IMG/VR virus record: IMGVR_UViG_3300006754_000075
Span: 1-31,686 of that record
Length of the DNA: 31,686 nt
Reading direction: 5' to 3' (one strand)
From: a virus
A program made the translations under genes and the position numbers. Of the stretch, positions 17,476 to 23,273 are shown piece after piece. The notes beneath the pieces were generated by a model. That model was given only the letters and a program-made list of their open reading frames with translations, was not told the DNA's origin and made no database searches. How positions within the stretch are numbered: position 1 is the first letter of the stretch; every line of letters starts with the position of its first letter.

Positions 17476-17991
17476 GTGCCCAACCTAATTTACACAGACA
17501 GCCCCAACATATATCCGGCCGGTATCCTTGCGGCCTATGTTGACACCCCCCCCGAGGGGATTAACGTTAAAATCAGCCCAGCCCACCATGTTGAGGCCTT
17601 ATATCGCCAAAGGCTATGTTATCGCGGTTATCCTTCGACCCAGGCGACGACTTGCGGTGAGATGAACACAGCGAGCCAGTACGGGTTATTTCAAGCGCCG
17701 CCCAACGCGGAAAGCGTAACCGTGTTTTTTCTGGTCAAGGCGGGCGCGATAACGACCGATAGGACGTTTACGGTTATATATAACTCACAAACAAAAACCG
17801 CCTCCGTTGATGGTAGCACGGCATCGGAAGGTGGCAACCCTTACCCCGGTTATTTAAAGTTCAAGCTCGGGCCGTGGCCCCTAGCATCGCCAGGCGGAGA
17901 CACTGTAACGGATCTTGTTTTTGAGCTATCCTGCACAGTCATCACCGAGGTTTTTGGCCTATCCGTAGAATTCAGCAAAAAATCAGCATAA
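17476..17991 (+). CDS. Minor tail protein
   Basis: 171 aa beginning with a GTG two bases after the previous stop. It has several Cys (LCYRGY, TTCGE, ELSCTV), aromatic and Pro-rich turns, and mostly strands. I do not recognise it. The neighbouring genes and the lack of helical or catalytic motifs point to a small tail-tip or fibre component. Confidence 0.6.
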   Translation: MPNLIYTDSPNIYPAGILAAYVDTPPEGINVKISPAHHVEALYRQRLCYRGYPSTQATTCGEMNTASQYGLFQAPPNAESVTVFFLVKAGAITTDRTFTVIYNSQTKTASVDGSTASEGGNPYPGYLKFKLGPWPLASPGGDTVTDLVFELSCTVITEVFGLSVEFSKKSA

Positions 17992-18045
17992 CCCACAAAG
18001 CGCCCCAGATTATGCTATGAACAACAAACAACAGGAGCTAAAACC

Positions 18046-18342
18046 ATGCCTCAAAAAATGACCTACTCTCAGACAGGCGGCGCGGGATCTTATATTGATC
18101 TCGATGCTTCCTATATGGGCAACTACACAACCCATCAATTACAGGTAACAGGGGTCACAACCTCTGCTAGCGTTTCCGCCAAGGGGCCAGCGGATCAATA
18201 TACGACCGTGAAGACCCTATCGAATAACGATATCTTCCAGCTTGAAGGGGTCTATGAGGCTTTGCGGGTTTACTGGTCAGATGCCAGCGGCGGAAGCGTA
18301 ACGATTAGAAGTTACAACCTTGACGAGATCGACGGGGGTTAG
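18046..18342 (+). CDS. Small beta-rich tail protein
   Basis: 98 aa, Ser/Thr/Tyr-rich, all-strand character (KMTYSQTGGAGSYIDLDASY and so on). It is preceded by the best-spaced leader in the tail operon: an A/C-rich stretch and CAGGAG eight bases before the ATG. Its stop lies two bases before the next ATG. Probably a small fibre or receptor-binding accessory protein; it could be a fibre-collar protein. Confidence 0.6.
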   Translation: MPQKMTYSQTGGAGSYIDLDASYMGNYTTHQLQVTGVTTSASVSAKGPADQYTTVKTLSNNDIFQLEGVYEALRVYWSDASGGSVTIRSYNLDEIDGG

Positions 18343-18344
18343 AG

Positions 18345-19697
18345 ATGGGCCTGTTTTATAGCAACGCTAATGTTTTATCGCAGGCGATCCCCTCATATGG
18401 GATCGGGTTGTCTTTTCGTTATGCGATGGATGACAACTATTTAACCTCAAACAAGGTGATGCTGTACTCGAGCGATATAACGGGATCTTGTTTTGTGCCG
18501 GTTACAAATGGCGCGGGCGATAGCCTGACGCTTGAATTTGCTCCCGGCGGTTCAGGGATGACCCTTGACCTTACAGGGACCGGGGCGGGCAAGCTCGACA
18601 CGGGGGCGGTCGCGGCTGGTACGTTCTACGACGTGAGAATCATAAGCAAGCGAGACGGAAGCGCGGCTTTGCTGGCGCATACCTCTGGCAAGCTCGAGCC
18701 AGGCGTTACAGGAATCGGCGGGTCTTTTTCGCTTCCGGCAGGCTATTCCCATTATTCGGATGTTGTTTGGGGCTTTAGCTATACAGCTCCAGCGGTCGCG
18801 ACTTTCACGCTAACAGGAGTCCCGGCTGACGCATCCACGATCACGCTGATAGATAACTACACAACCGGATCGGCAGTTACTAAGGTTTTCGAGATTGACG
18901 CAGACTCCTCGATCACGGGCGGAAATGTAGCCGTTGACACGAGTGCAGCATCATCCGGCTCGGACGTTGCAACCGCGCTGGTTTCAGCGATAAACGGACT
19001 AGGGCCAAGCGTCTTCGGTGTGACCGCTGCGCATTATGGAGGGGGCAAGGTTGTCATGTGGCAAATGACGGGATCGGCTTATGCTAGCTCCAACGGTGGA
19101 AACACGGCGATCTCGGTCAATAACGCAACCCACTGGGGGACGGTTACATCGGTTGTTGTTCCCTCTGCCTTTTCCCTCGGCGGGGTTGTAGCGTTTCGGC
19201 AGACCGCCCCCGGACGTTGCATGTATTTGACAGGGGGCGGCGGCAACGTCGGCCAGGGTGGGTTGAACGTGCTTTACGCGGGCGCGCAGCATTCAGACTC
19301 CGCCGCAATTGACGTGTCAAGGTGCGCACCTTCTCCCGTGGCCGGTACGGCATACGAGAACAGAGGGACCGCGTTTATAAAGGCATCTTCTTCCTGTACG
19401 GGGGCCTCGTCTCGGAGTTGTTATTGGCTGTATTCCTACGATGGACGCACAACCGCAGATGGCAATTATGAGGATTCTCTGGAATTAATACACCAGGCAT
19501 ACGATCTTGATAATGCGGCTGCGGGAGGGGGCAAACAGGAGGAGTCAACCATTGATCTACCCCTGTCTGCCACGGCTACCAGCGCGGGCTATGTTGCAAG
19601 CTCTACGGGAACGCTGGCAAATATTCTCCAATATTATTTCAACGCATCCGGCACGGGTATCGGCGCATATGCTTATGTTCGCGGATGGAAGCTCTAG
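18345..19697 (+). CDS. Tail fibre / receptor-binding protein (putative)
   Basis: 450 aa, the last large tail gene. It is Gly/Ser/Thr/Ala-rich and beta-dominated. About residues 150-275 form a domain with the pattern FTLTGVPADASTITLIDNYT...VTKVFEIDADSS...NVAVDT...DVATALVSAINGL, well known from phage tail and adhesin proteins as a repeated Ig-like/beta-sandwich unit; only one copy is present here. A Cys-bearing segment (SSSCTGASSRSCYW, about 345-360) follows. The C-terminus ends in AYVRGWKL. Placement just before the lysis genes is typical of receptor-binding proteins. The receptor cannot be guessed. Confidence 0.65.
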   Translation: MGLFYSNANVLSQAIPSYGIGLSFRYAMDDNYLTSNKVMLYSSDITGSCFVPVTNGAGDSLTLEFAPGGSGMTLDLTGTGAGKLDTGAVAAGTFYDVRIISKRDGSAALLAHTSGKLEPGVTGIGGSFSLPAGYSHYSDVVWGFSYTAPAVATFTLTGVPADASTITLIDNYTTGSAVTKVFEIDADSSITGGNVAVDTSAASSGSDVATALVSAINGLGPSVFGVTAAHYGGGKVVMWQMTGSAYASSNGGNTAISVNNATHWGTVTSVVVPSAFSLGGVVAFRQTAPGRCMYLTGGGGNVGQGGLNVLYAGAQHSDSAAIDVSRCAPSPVAGTAYENRGTAFIKASSSCTGASSRSCYWLYSYDGRTTADGNYEDSLELIHQAYDLDNAAAGGGKQEESTIDLPLSATATSAGYVASSTGTLANILQYYFNASGTGIGAYAYVRGWKL

Positions 19698-19700
19698 CCC

Positions 19701-19991
19701 GTGGATGACCTTATCAATATCGGCCAGGCCATAGCGGGGGCGGGTTGTTTCCTGTTGCCGCTTCTTTGGCGTCTCGCGTCACGCCTTCAAAAAATGGAAA
19801 GCGATCAAGGATCGCGCGCAGATGATGTTAAAGAAAAGCTCGAAGGTATCGAGGCTGATTTAACAGCGATCAGAGACTCACAAAACAAGGCTGGAGATAT
19901 TGAGCGCGGGGGTAGAAAAGAGTTGTGGGTTGAGGTGTCGGCGCTACGTGAGCGGCTCGTGAAAATAGAAACCAAAATGACAGGGGCTTAG
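19701..19991 (+). CDS. Membrane protein with coiled coil (lysis region, holin-like or accessory)
   Basis: 96 aa from a GTG three bases after the fibre gene. A single hydrophobic segment (about residues 5-24: INIGQAIAGAGCFLLPLLWRL) is followed by a charged coiled-coil tail (30-96). It lies at the head of the lysis block and is followed three bases later by a small holin-like gene. It could be a holin, an antiholin or a DUF2730-type phage protein; only the membrane topology (N-in or N-out) is clear from the sequence. Confidence 0.6.
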   Translation: MDDLINIGQAIAGAGCFLLPLLWRLASRLQKMESDQGSRADDVKEKLEGIEADLTAIRDSQNKAGDIERGGRKELWVEVSALRERLVKIETKMTGA

Positions 19992-19994
19992 GCC

Positions 19995-20165
19995 ATGATG
20001 AAGGAATTCCTAAATAAATTACTCTCGCGCAAGCTGCTAGCTGTGCTGGTCGCGGGGGCTGCCGCTTTTCTCGGCGTTATCTCGGGCGGCGAGTTCGAGT
20101 CTGTATTGATGGCCTATCTAGGCGCACAGGGAATCACAGACGCGGCCGCAAAGTTTAAATCGTGA
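19995..20165 (+). CDS. Small holin-like membrane protein
   Basis: 56-aa protein starting at ATG 19995 (start Met-Met-Lys-Glu-Phe, ending Lys-Phe-Lys-Ser). It has one hydrophobic segment (about residues 13-31, LLAVLVAGAAAFLGVIS) flanked by Lys/Arg, then a short acidic and Ala-rich end with LGAQGITDAAAKF. This resembles many small phage holin-type proteins of the 'SRK-(TM)-(E)-YLGAQG' pattern. Three bases separate it from the previous stop. A short protein with one membrane helix suits a pinholin or holin partner. Confidence 0.65.
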   Translation: MMKEFLNKLLSRKLLAVLVAGAAAFLGVISGGEFESVLMAYLGAQGITDAAAKFKS

Positions 20166-20175
20166 TTTGCGTTCT

Positions 20176-20249
20176 GTGATCCCGGTTTGGTTTGTTTTCT
20201 GGGATCACCGATCCGGGCGGTGGTATGGTTTGCCCACCTACCACCGCCC
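20176..20249 (+). terminator. Pair of strong hairpins in the lysis cassette (possible terminators or operators)
   Basis: Hairpin 1: GTGATCCC (20176-20183) / GGGATCAC (20201-20208), perfect, 17-nt loop. Hairpin 2: GGGCGGTGGTA (20215-20225) / TACCACCGCCC (20239-20249), perfect 11 bp, 13-nt loop that can extend inward by GGT/ACC. Neither has a clean downstream U run, so they may be transcription brakes, RNA-processing structures, or translational switches. The second arm of hairpin 2 reaches to six bases before the next ATG (20255), where no ordinary ribosome site is visible. Confidence 0.5.
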
Positions 20250-20254
20250 CTAAT

Positions 20255-20590
20255 ATGCTCTTTTATGTAAAGCGAAAGCTCAAAAAATACGCGGGCTGGA
20301 TTGTCGGCCTGGGCGCGGTTTTGATCGGCCTGGCCGTTTACCTTGCCCGGAGAGCTCGTGAGGAAAAAAGGCGCGTTTCTGTAGCTGTGAGTCGCGCCCG
20401 GGTTGAGGTCGCTTTGTTCAGCGCGCGCCAGGATGCTAAAAACGGAGCCGAAGAGGCTTTAGAGGCTATCGAGGCAGAGCACAAAGACAAGATCGCGGCG
20501 ATAGATAAAACGGCGGCGGCCATCGAGACAGCGGCGGGCGACTCTCGGGCAGCATTGGCGGCGCTAATCAATAGGAGCTTTCGGCGATGA
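20255..20590 (+). CDS. Inner-membrane spanin-like protein
   Basis: 111 aa from the ATG at 20255. Upstream in-frame starts (TTG 20192, ATG 20225) would place the coding sequence over the two hairpins, so I take the first ATG after them, although its ribosome site is weak. A basic N-terminus and a hydrophobic helix (about residues 11-29: YAGWIVGLGAVLIGLAVYLAR) are followed by a long Ala/Glu/Lys coiled coil, the layout of i-spanins (Rz). It overlaps the next gene by ATGA, as Rz/Rz1 pairs do. If so it bridges the inner membrane to its partner at lysis. Confidence 0.6.
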   Translation: MLFYVKRKLKKYAGWIVGLGAVLIGLAVYLARRAREEKRRVSVAVSRARVEVALFSARQDAKNGAEEALEAIEAEHKDKIAAIDKTAAAIETAAGDSRAALAALINRSFRR

Positions 20591-20961
20591 CCGGCGCGAT
20601 CTTGATCCTTCTGTTGTCCGGGGCCGTCTGCGATGGCGCGATCCCTGTTGAGTCTGGAGAGGTTACAGCATGCTCGGGGGTTTTGATTCCTGACGCATGG
20701 GCGCGAGACTTTATCAAAGCGCGAGACGTGGACCTCCCAAGGTGCGAGGCAGAAAAGGAGACGCAGACGAAGCGGGCAGGGGTAGACCTGAAGCTTTGCC
20801 AGGATGAGCGGGCGGCCCTTGCTACGGCGCTAAGAGATACAGATCGCGAGCTTGTGAAGGTGGAGCAGGTAAAGCCGGATCCCTGGTACAGAAAACCAGA
20901 GCTGTGGTTCGCGGTCGGGGTTGCGCTTGGCGCGGCTTCCGTGGGCGCTGCGGGGCGATAG
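20587..20961 (+). CDS. Periplasmic lysis-associated protein (spanin partner-like)
   Basis: 124 aa, ATGA overlap with the i-spanin-like gene. It has an N-terminal signal-like hydrophobic stretch (about 1-15, MTGAILILLLSGAVC), then 'PVESGEVTACSGVLIPDAWA' (a pattern 'xPVxxGExxxCxGVLxP' seen in small phage lysis-region proteins), a charged middle with coiled-coil character, and a hydrophobic C-terminus (about 105-122, PELWFAVGVALGAASVGAAG). The Cys at 15 lacks a good lipobox, so it is not a classical lipoprotein o-spanin. A two-membrane or C-anchored spanin partner is the best guess. Confidence 0.55.
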   Translation: MTGAILILLLSGAVCDGAIPVESGEVTACSGVLIPDAWARDFIKARDVDLPRCEAEKETQTKRAGVDLKLCQDERAALATALRDTDRELVKVEQVKPDPWYRKPELWFAVGVALGAASVGAAGR

Positions 20962-21155
20962 CACACAAGATCGCCTATCGTTACCCCCTGATCACACTTC
21001 AGGGATTAAAGCTTCTGAAGAAAACACGGGAAAAACTGAAAATGTTTCAGATGACATACAGGTATCGACGTGCCCGGACCAACTAACCGAGCCAATAAAC
21101 GCAAGAAATAACAGGCAGGGCCGCGCTTTATTGTGAAAAAAAGTGCAAATAAGGC
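20962..21155 (+). other. Intergenic region at the late/early boundary
   Basis: No credible gene. It holds a perfect small hairpin CCCTGA / TCAGGG (20986-20991 / 20999-21004), which may end the late transcript but has no U run, a second short CTTC / GAAG hairpin (about 21012-21020), and an A/C-rich stretch. A GTGAAAAAAAG tract (21133-21143) lies 12 bases upstream of the promoter described next. Confidence 0.45.
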
Positions 21156-21184
21156 TTGACTGGTTTGTTGATATCGGCTATTTG
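21156..21184 (+). promoter_or_regulatory. Sigma70-type promoter P1 (early block)
   Basis: -35 TTGACT (21156-21161), 17-bp spacer, -10 TATTTG (21179-21184). The A-rich GTGAAAAAAAG tract upstream could act as an UP element. The predicted start of transcription falls on ATG at 21191. It is nearly duplicated at 22625 with the same spacing, which strengthens the call. Confidence 0.65.
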
Positions 21185-21190
21185 TTGAGT

Positions 21191-21223
21191 ATGAGCAACG
21201 CAAAAACAAACCGAGGGCAGAGA
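21191..21223 (+). promoter_or_regulatory. Conserved leader module 1
   Basis: Begins ATGAGCAACGCAAAAAC and continues A/C-rich to CCGAGGGCAGAGA, ending just before ATG 21224. The first 22 nt match leader module 2 (22660) exactly and the rest differs at three positions. It carries the ribosome site GAGGGCA. It starts at the predicted +1, so either it is a 5' UTR with an incidental AUG, or AUG +1 is used as a leaderless start giving MSNAKTNRGQRM at the N-terminus of the following protein. Confidence 0.6.
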
Positions 21224-21469
21224 ATGGAAGCTAGGACATACAAAACAACAGGGCAGAAAAGTAACGCAGCGGCGTGTAGGGCACTGACCAAGATGACCAG
21301 TGAATGGAACAGGTTTGGCCGGTACCATAACGCGCCAGACTCGCTCCCAATGGCAACAACATTAAACCGGCGTCTTGATATTGAGCCCCGCGAAGATGGC
21401 TTGTTTTATGGGTCTGTTACGCTTACGGGTCAAGCTCGCAAGTGGGTTGATCTCTACTTTTACTCTTGA
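21224..21469 (+). CDS. Hypothetical early protein
   Basis: 81 aa from ATG 21224, which has GAGGGCA at a good distance; an in-frame ATG at 21191 would add the conserved leader as coding sequence. The protein is small, basic at the N-terminus, with an Arg/Asp/Glu turn region and a C-terminus of strands (GLFYGSVTLTGQARKWVDLYFYS). I do not recognise it. Confidence 0.6.
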   Translation: MEARTYKTTGQKSNAAACRALTKMTSEWNRFGRYHNAPDSLPMATTLNRRLDIEPREDGLFYGSVTLTGQARKWVDLYFYS

Positions 21470-21481
21470 TTTGTCTTAGAT

Positions 21482-21505
21482 CCTGGGCACGCTTCAAACT
21501 GCCCG
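21482..21505 (+). repeat. 24-bp repeat copy 1 (hairpin in 5' UTR)
   Basis: Identical to 21875-21898. It forms GGGCA (21485-21489) / TGCCC (21500-21504) around the loop CGCTTCAAAC. It lies 28 bases before the ribosome site of the next gene. Confidence 0.75.
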
Positions 21506-21532
21506 CAAACAACCAACCATCGAGGGCAGAAC

Positions 21533-21865
21533 ATGAACGAAGCAACAACAGAACAAGCAATCAGCAACCTAACCCCTGCAACCCTTTCTACTTTGAAAAA
21601 ATACGCGGATCATTCTCTTGATTGGTCGGGTTGGGCGTGTGATGCGTGGGTAAGCTGTGGGAACATAAGACCCACTAAACAGATGCGCGGAAATCTGAGC
21701 GACTTAGTAAAAAAAGGGATAATCAGGATAAGGGACATTGAAGCCTACACCGTTGCGAAAAACCGGCCGCGAGATATGGTTTACCGTTTCACGGATCTTG
21801 GGCTGGAAATATGCAAGCACTTAGCCGCAAAGGGCGAGATTCTACAAGACAGCCAGCACGCATAA
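21533..21865 (+). CDS. Winged-helix-like DNA-binding protein (putative)
   Basis: 110 aa. Residues about 15-100 show a helix - helix - recognition region - wing layout: LSTLKKYA, then NLSDLVKKGIIRI (recognition-helix-like) and YRFTDLGLEICKHL at the end, typical of winged-helix regulators. It has an excellent leader (GAGGGCAGAACATG) and a 24-nt hairpin repeat in its 5' UTR. It may regulate the early operon; no family is certain. Confidence 0.55.
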   Translation: MNEATTEQAISNLTPATLSTLKKYADHSLDWSGWACDAWVSCGNIRPTKQMRGNLSDLVKKGIIRIRDIEAYTVAKNRPRDMVYRFTDLGLEICKHLAAKGEILQDSQHA

Positions 21866-21874
21866 ACCCCCAAG

Positions 21875-21898
21875 CCTGGGCACGCTTCAAACTGCCCG
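21875..21898 (+). repeat. 24-bp repeat copy 2 (hairpin in 5' UTR)
   Basis: Identical to 21482-21505. The stem GGGCA (21878-21882) / TGCCC (21893-21897) surrounds the same 10-nt loop. It lies 34 bases before the ATG of the next gene. Confidence 0.75.
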
Positions 21899-21932
21899 AA
21901 ACCACCAACCAGCCTCAACCAAGGATACGAAA

Positions 21933-22166
21933 ATGAACGCACCAACAGAAACGATTCAAAGGGTGGCAGGCACCACCCACATCAACACAATAAACGGATA
22001 CCATGAACACATGGGAGGCGCGGGATATGTTTTTGTGACACCCGAAATGGCGGACGCTGAGCGCAGCGCGAGCAGAGCCGATCACTACCCCCGCAAAATG
22101 TACCGCAGATCGATCAAGGTGGGCGGGGTGACATTCCCTCTATTCTTTGTGGTGGAGCTGCACTGA
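21933..22166 (+). CDS. Hypothetical small protein
   Basis: 77 aa, unrecognised. The leader is A/C-rich and ends AAGGATACGAAAATG rather than the usual GAGGGCA. His-rich N-terminal part (TTHINTINGYHEHMGG), charged middle, and a hydrophobic C-terminus (VTFPLFFVVELH). Confidence 0.55.
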   Translation: MNAPTETIQRVAGTTHINTINGYHEHMGGAGYVFVTPEMADAERSASRADHYPRKMYRRSIKVGGVTFPLFFVVELH

Positions 22167-22192
22167 ACAACCCAAACCAGCGAGGGCAGAAC

Positions 22193-22357
22193 ATGAGCGA
22201 AACAAACCACCAGGCAAACAAAGACGCTGAAAAAATCGCCCGATTAGAACAGGAAAACGCGCGCCTCATAGAAGAAATAGACACACTAAAAGCAAAATAC
22301 CTTCCTGAAAAATTTTTTTGGAAGTGGATGAATGAAGACAAAGAGGGCACCCCATGA
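22193..22357 (+). CDS. Small coiled-coil protein
   Basis: 54 aa. It starts MSETNHQANKDAEK, continues as a heptad coiled coil (RLEQENARLIEEIDTLKAKY, about residues 17-36) and ends FFWKWMNEDKEGTP. It has the GAGGGCAGAACATG leader and overlaps the next gene by ATGA. Function unknown; a coiled-coil pairing with the next protein is plausible. Confidence 0.65.
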   Translation: MSETNHQANKDAEKIARLEQENARLIEEIDTLKAKYLPEKFFWKWMNEDKEGTP

Positions 22358-22593
22358 GCAAAACAAACAAACAAGAAAAGACCACAGAAGAGCATCCAGA
22401 GGCGCGCAGATGGCGCTTGCAGCTATGCGCGGAGCAGGGCCGCCGCTTCAGGCTCGAGCGGGAAAACAAAGCCCTGCGGGCCACCTTAGCTGACACCCTA
22501 AAACGGTTGCAGGATCTAGAATATGAGATCGAAGAGCATCGCGCAGATCACTGTAGCGCCGACGTGTGTTGTTGTGATTTTCTCGGGGCGTGA
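22354..22593 (+). CDS. Small coiled-coil, Cys-rich-tail protein
   Basis: 79 aa with a Lys/Glu/Arg coiled coil (about 15-65) and a Cys cluster near the C-terminus (DHCSADVCCCD, five Cys/His ligands), which could bind a metal. ATGA overlap with the preceding coiled-coil gene suggests a heteromer. No family recognised. Confidence 0.55.
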   Translation: MSKTNKQEKTTEEHPEARRWRLQLCAEQGRRFRLERENKALRATLADTLKRLQDLEYEIEEHRADHCSADVCCCDFLGA

Positions 22594-22624
22594 GAGTAAA
22601 AGCGCAATAAAGTGAAAAAAAGAC

Positions 22625-22653
22625 TTGCAAAGCGCGAAACCGGCATGTACTAT
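22625..22653 (+). promoter_or_regulatory. Sigma70-type promoter P2
   Basis: -35 TTGCAA (22625-22630), 17-bp spacer, -10 TACTAT (22648-22653). It shares the A-tract GTGAAAAAAAG upstream (22612-22622) and the leader with P1. Predicted +1 is at ATG 22660. Confidence 0.6.
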
Positions 22654-22659
22654 CTGAAT

Positions 22660-22692
22660 ATGAGCAACGCAAAAACAAACCAGGGGCAGAAA
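22660..22692 (+). promoter_or_regulatory. Conserved leader module 2
   Basis: Second copy of the leader found at 21191 (first 22 nt identical). It ends AGGGGCAGAAA before ATG 22693. The possible leaderless product would begin MSNAKTNQGQKM. Confidence 0.6.
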
Positions 22693-22902
22693 ATGGACGC
22701 AGACACTACAGCCATGAACGAAGCAATGGCCACGGCCGCCGCCGCGACACGTAACAACTTGAACCGACTGCTTGACGCTCTGTCATCCCGTGAGAGCAAG
22801 CCTAACCAGTCATGGACGGGCGTTGCTACGCTCCAGCGGCAGAACGTTGAGCTTCAAGAGCTTGTTGACCGTGCATATGGAGAAGGTGAATACGCAGACT
22901 AA
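22693..22902 (+). CDS. Hypothetical early protein
   Basis: 69 aa from ATG 22693 (or 80 aa if the leader AUG at 22660 is used). Ala/Asn-rich N-terminus, then a helical, charged middle (LQRQNVELQELVDRAYG) suggesting a coiled coil. The ribosome site is GGGGCA. No recognised family. Confidence 0.55.
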   Translation: MDADTTAMNEAMATAAAATRNNLNRLLDALSSRESKPNQSWTGVATLQRQNVELQELVDRAYGEGEYAD

Positions 22903-22943
22903 ACGATCCGACTGGGACGCAAACAACAGACCGAGGGCAGACG

Positions 22944-23273
22944 ATGACAGAAACAGACCTACTAAGAGATCGGATTGCATCTGTATCTCAAAAAATCATA
23001 CGCCTATGGGGCGAGCCTGCGCAACTTGGGATGATGGTTGAGGAGTGCGGCGAATTGATTGTCGCAATACACCATTACTCGCGCGGTAAATGCTCCAAGG
23101 GCGATGTGCTATCAGAGATCGCCGACGTTATGATCGTCGCGGGGCAACTATCAGAAACATTCGGAGAAGATGGCGAGGTTGAGGCGCTTATCGCGCAGAA
23201 ATTGAACAGGCTAGATCATAGAATTAAACATTCAGACGGGGCAGAACAATGGGCGCATATAAAGACTTCCTAG
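22944..23273 (+). CDS. MazG-like nucleotide pyrophosphohydrolase
   Basis: 109 aa all-alpha NTP-PPase. It hydrolyses NTP or dNTP to the monophosphate and pyrophosphate, cleaning the nucleotide pool or lowering (p)ppGpp-type signals during infection. The metal-binding pattern is clear: EECGE (33-37) and E58-x-x-D61 (SEIADVM), in the context GMMVEECGELIVAI and ADVMIVAGQLSETFG. The leader is GAGGGCAGACGATG. It overlaps the following helicase gene by 25 bp. Confidence 0.8.
   Translation: MTETDLLRDRIASVSQKIIRLWGEPAQLGMMVEECGELIVAIHHYSRGKCSKGDVLSEIADVMIVAGQLSETFGEDGEVEALIAQKLNRLDHRIKHSDGAEQWAHIKTS

Noticed and set aside
18780-19160. Diversity-generating retroelement variable region in the fibre gene
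   Set aside because: No reverse transcriptase, template repeat or adenine-biased variable region is visible; only a single Ig-like domain was found.
20904-21136. Plus-strand frames overlapping the spanin partner's end
   Set aside because: Low-complexity, out-of-frame reading of a coding end and a non-coding gap; no ribosome site.
21006-21328. Two overlapping minus-strand frames (21006-21209 and 21128-21328) over the early leader
   Set aside because: They read through a promoter and duplicated leader; similarity to the minus frame at 22448-22678 results from the leader duplication.
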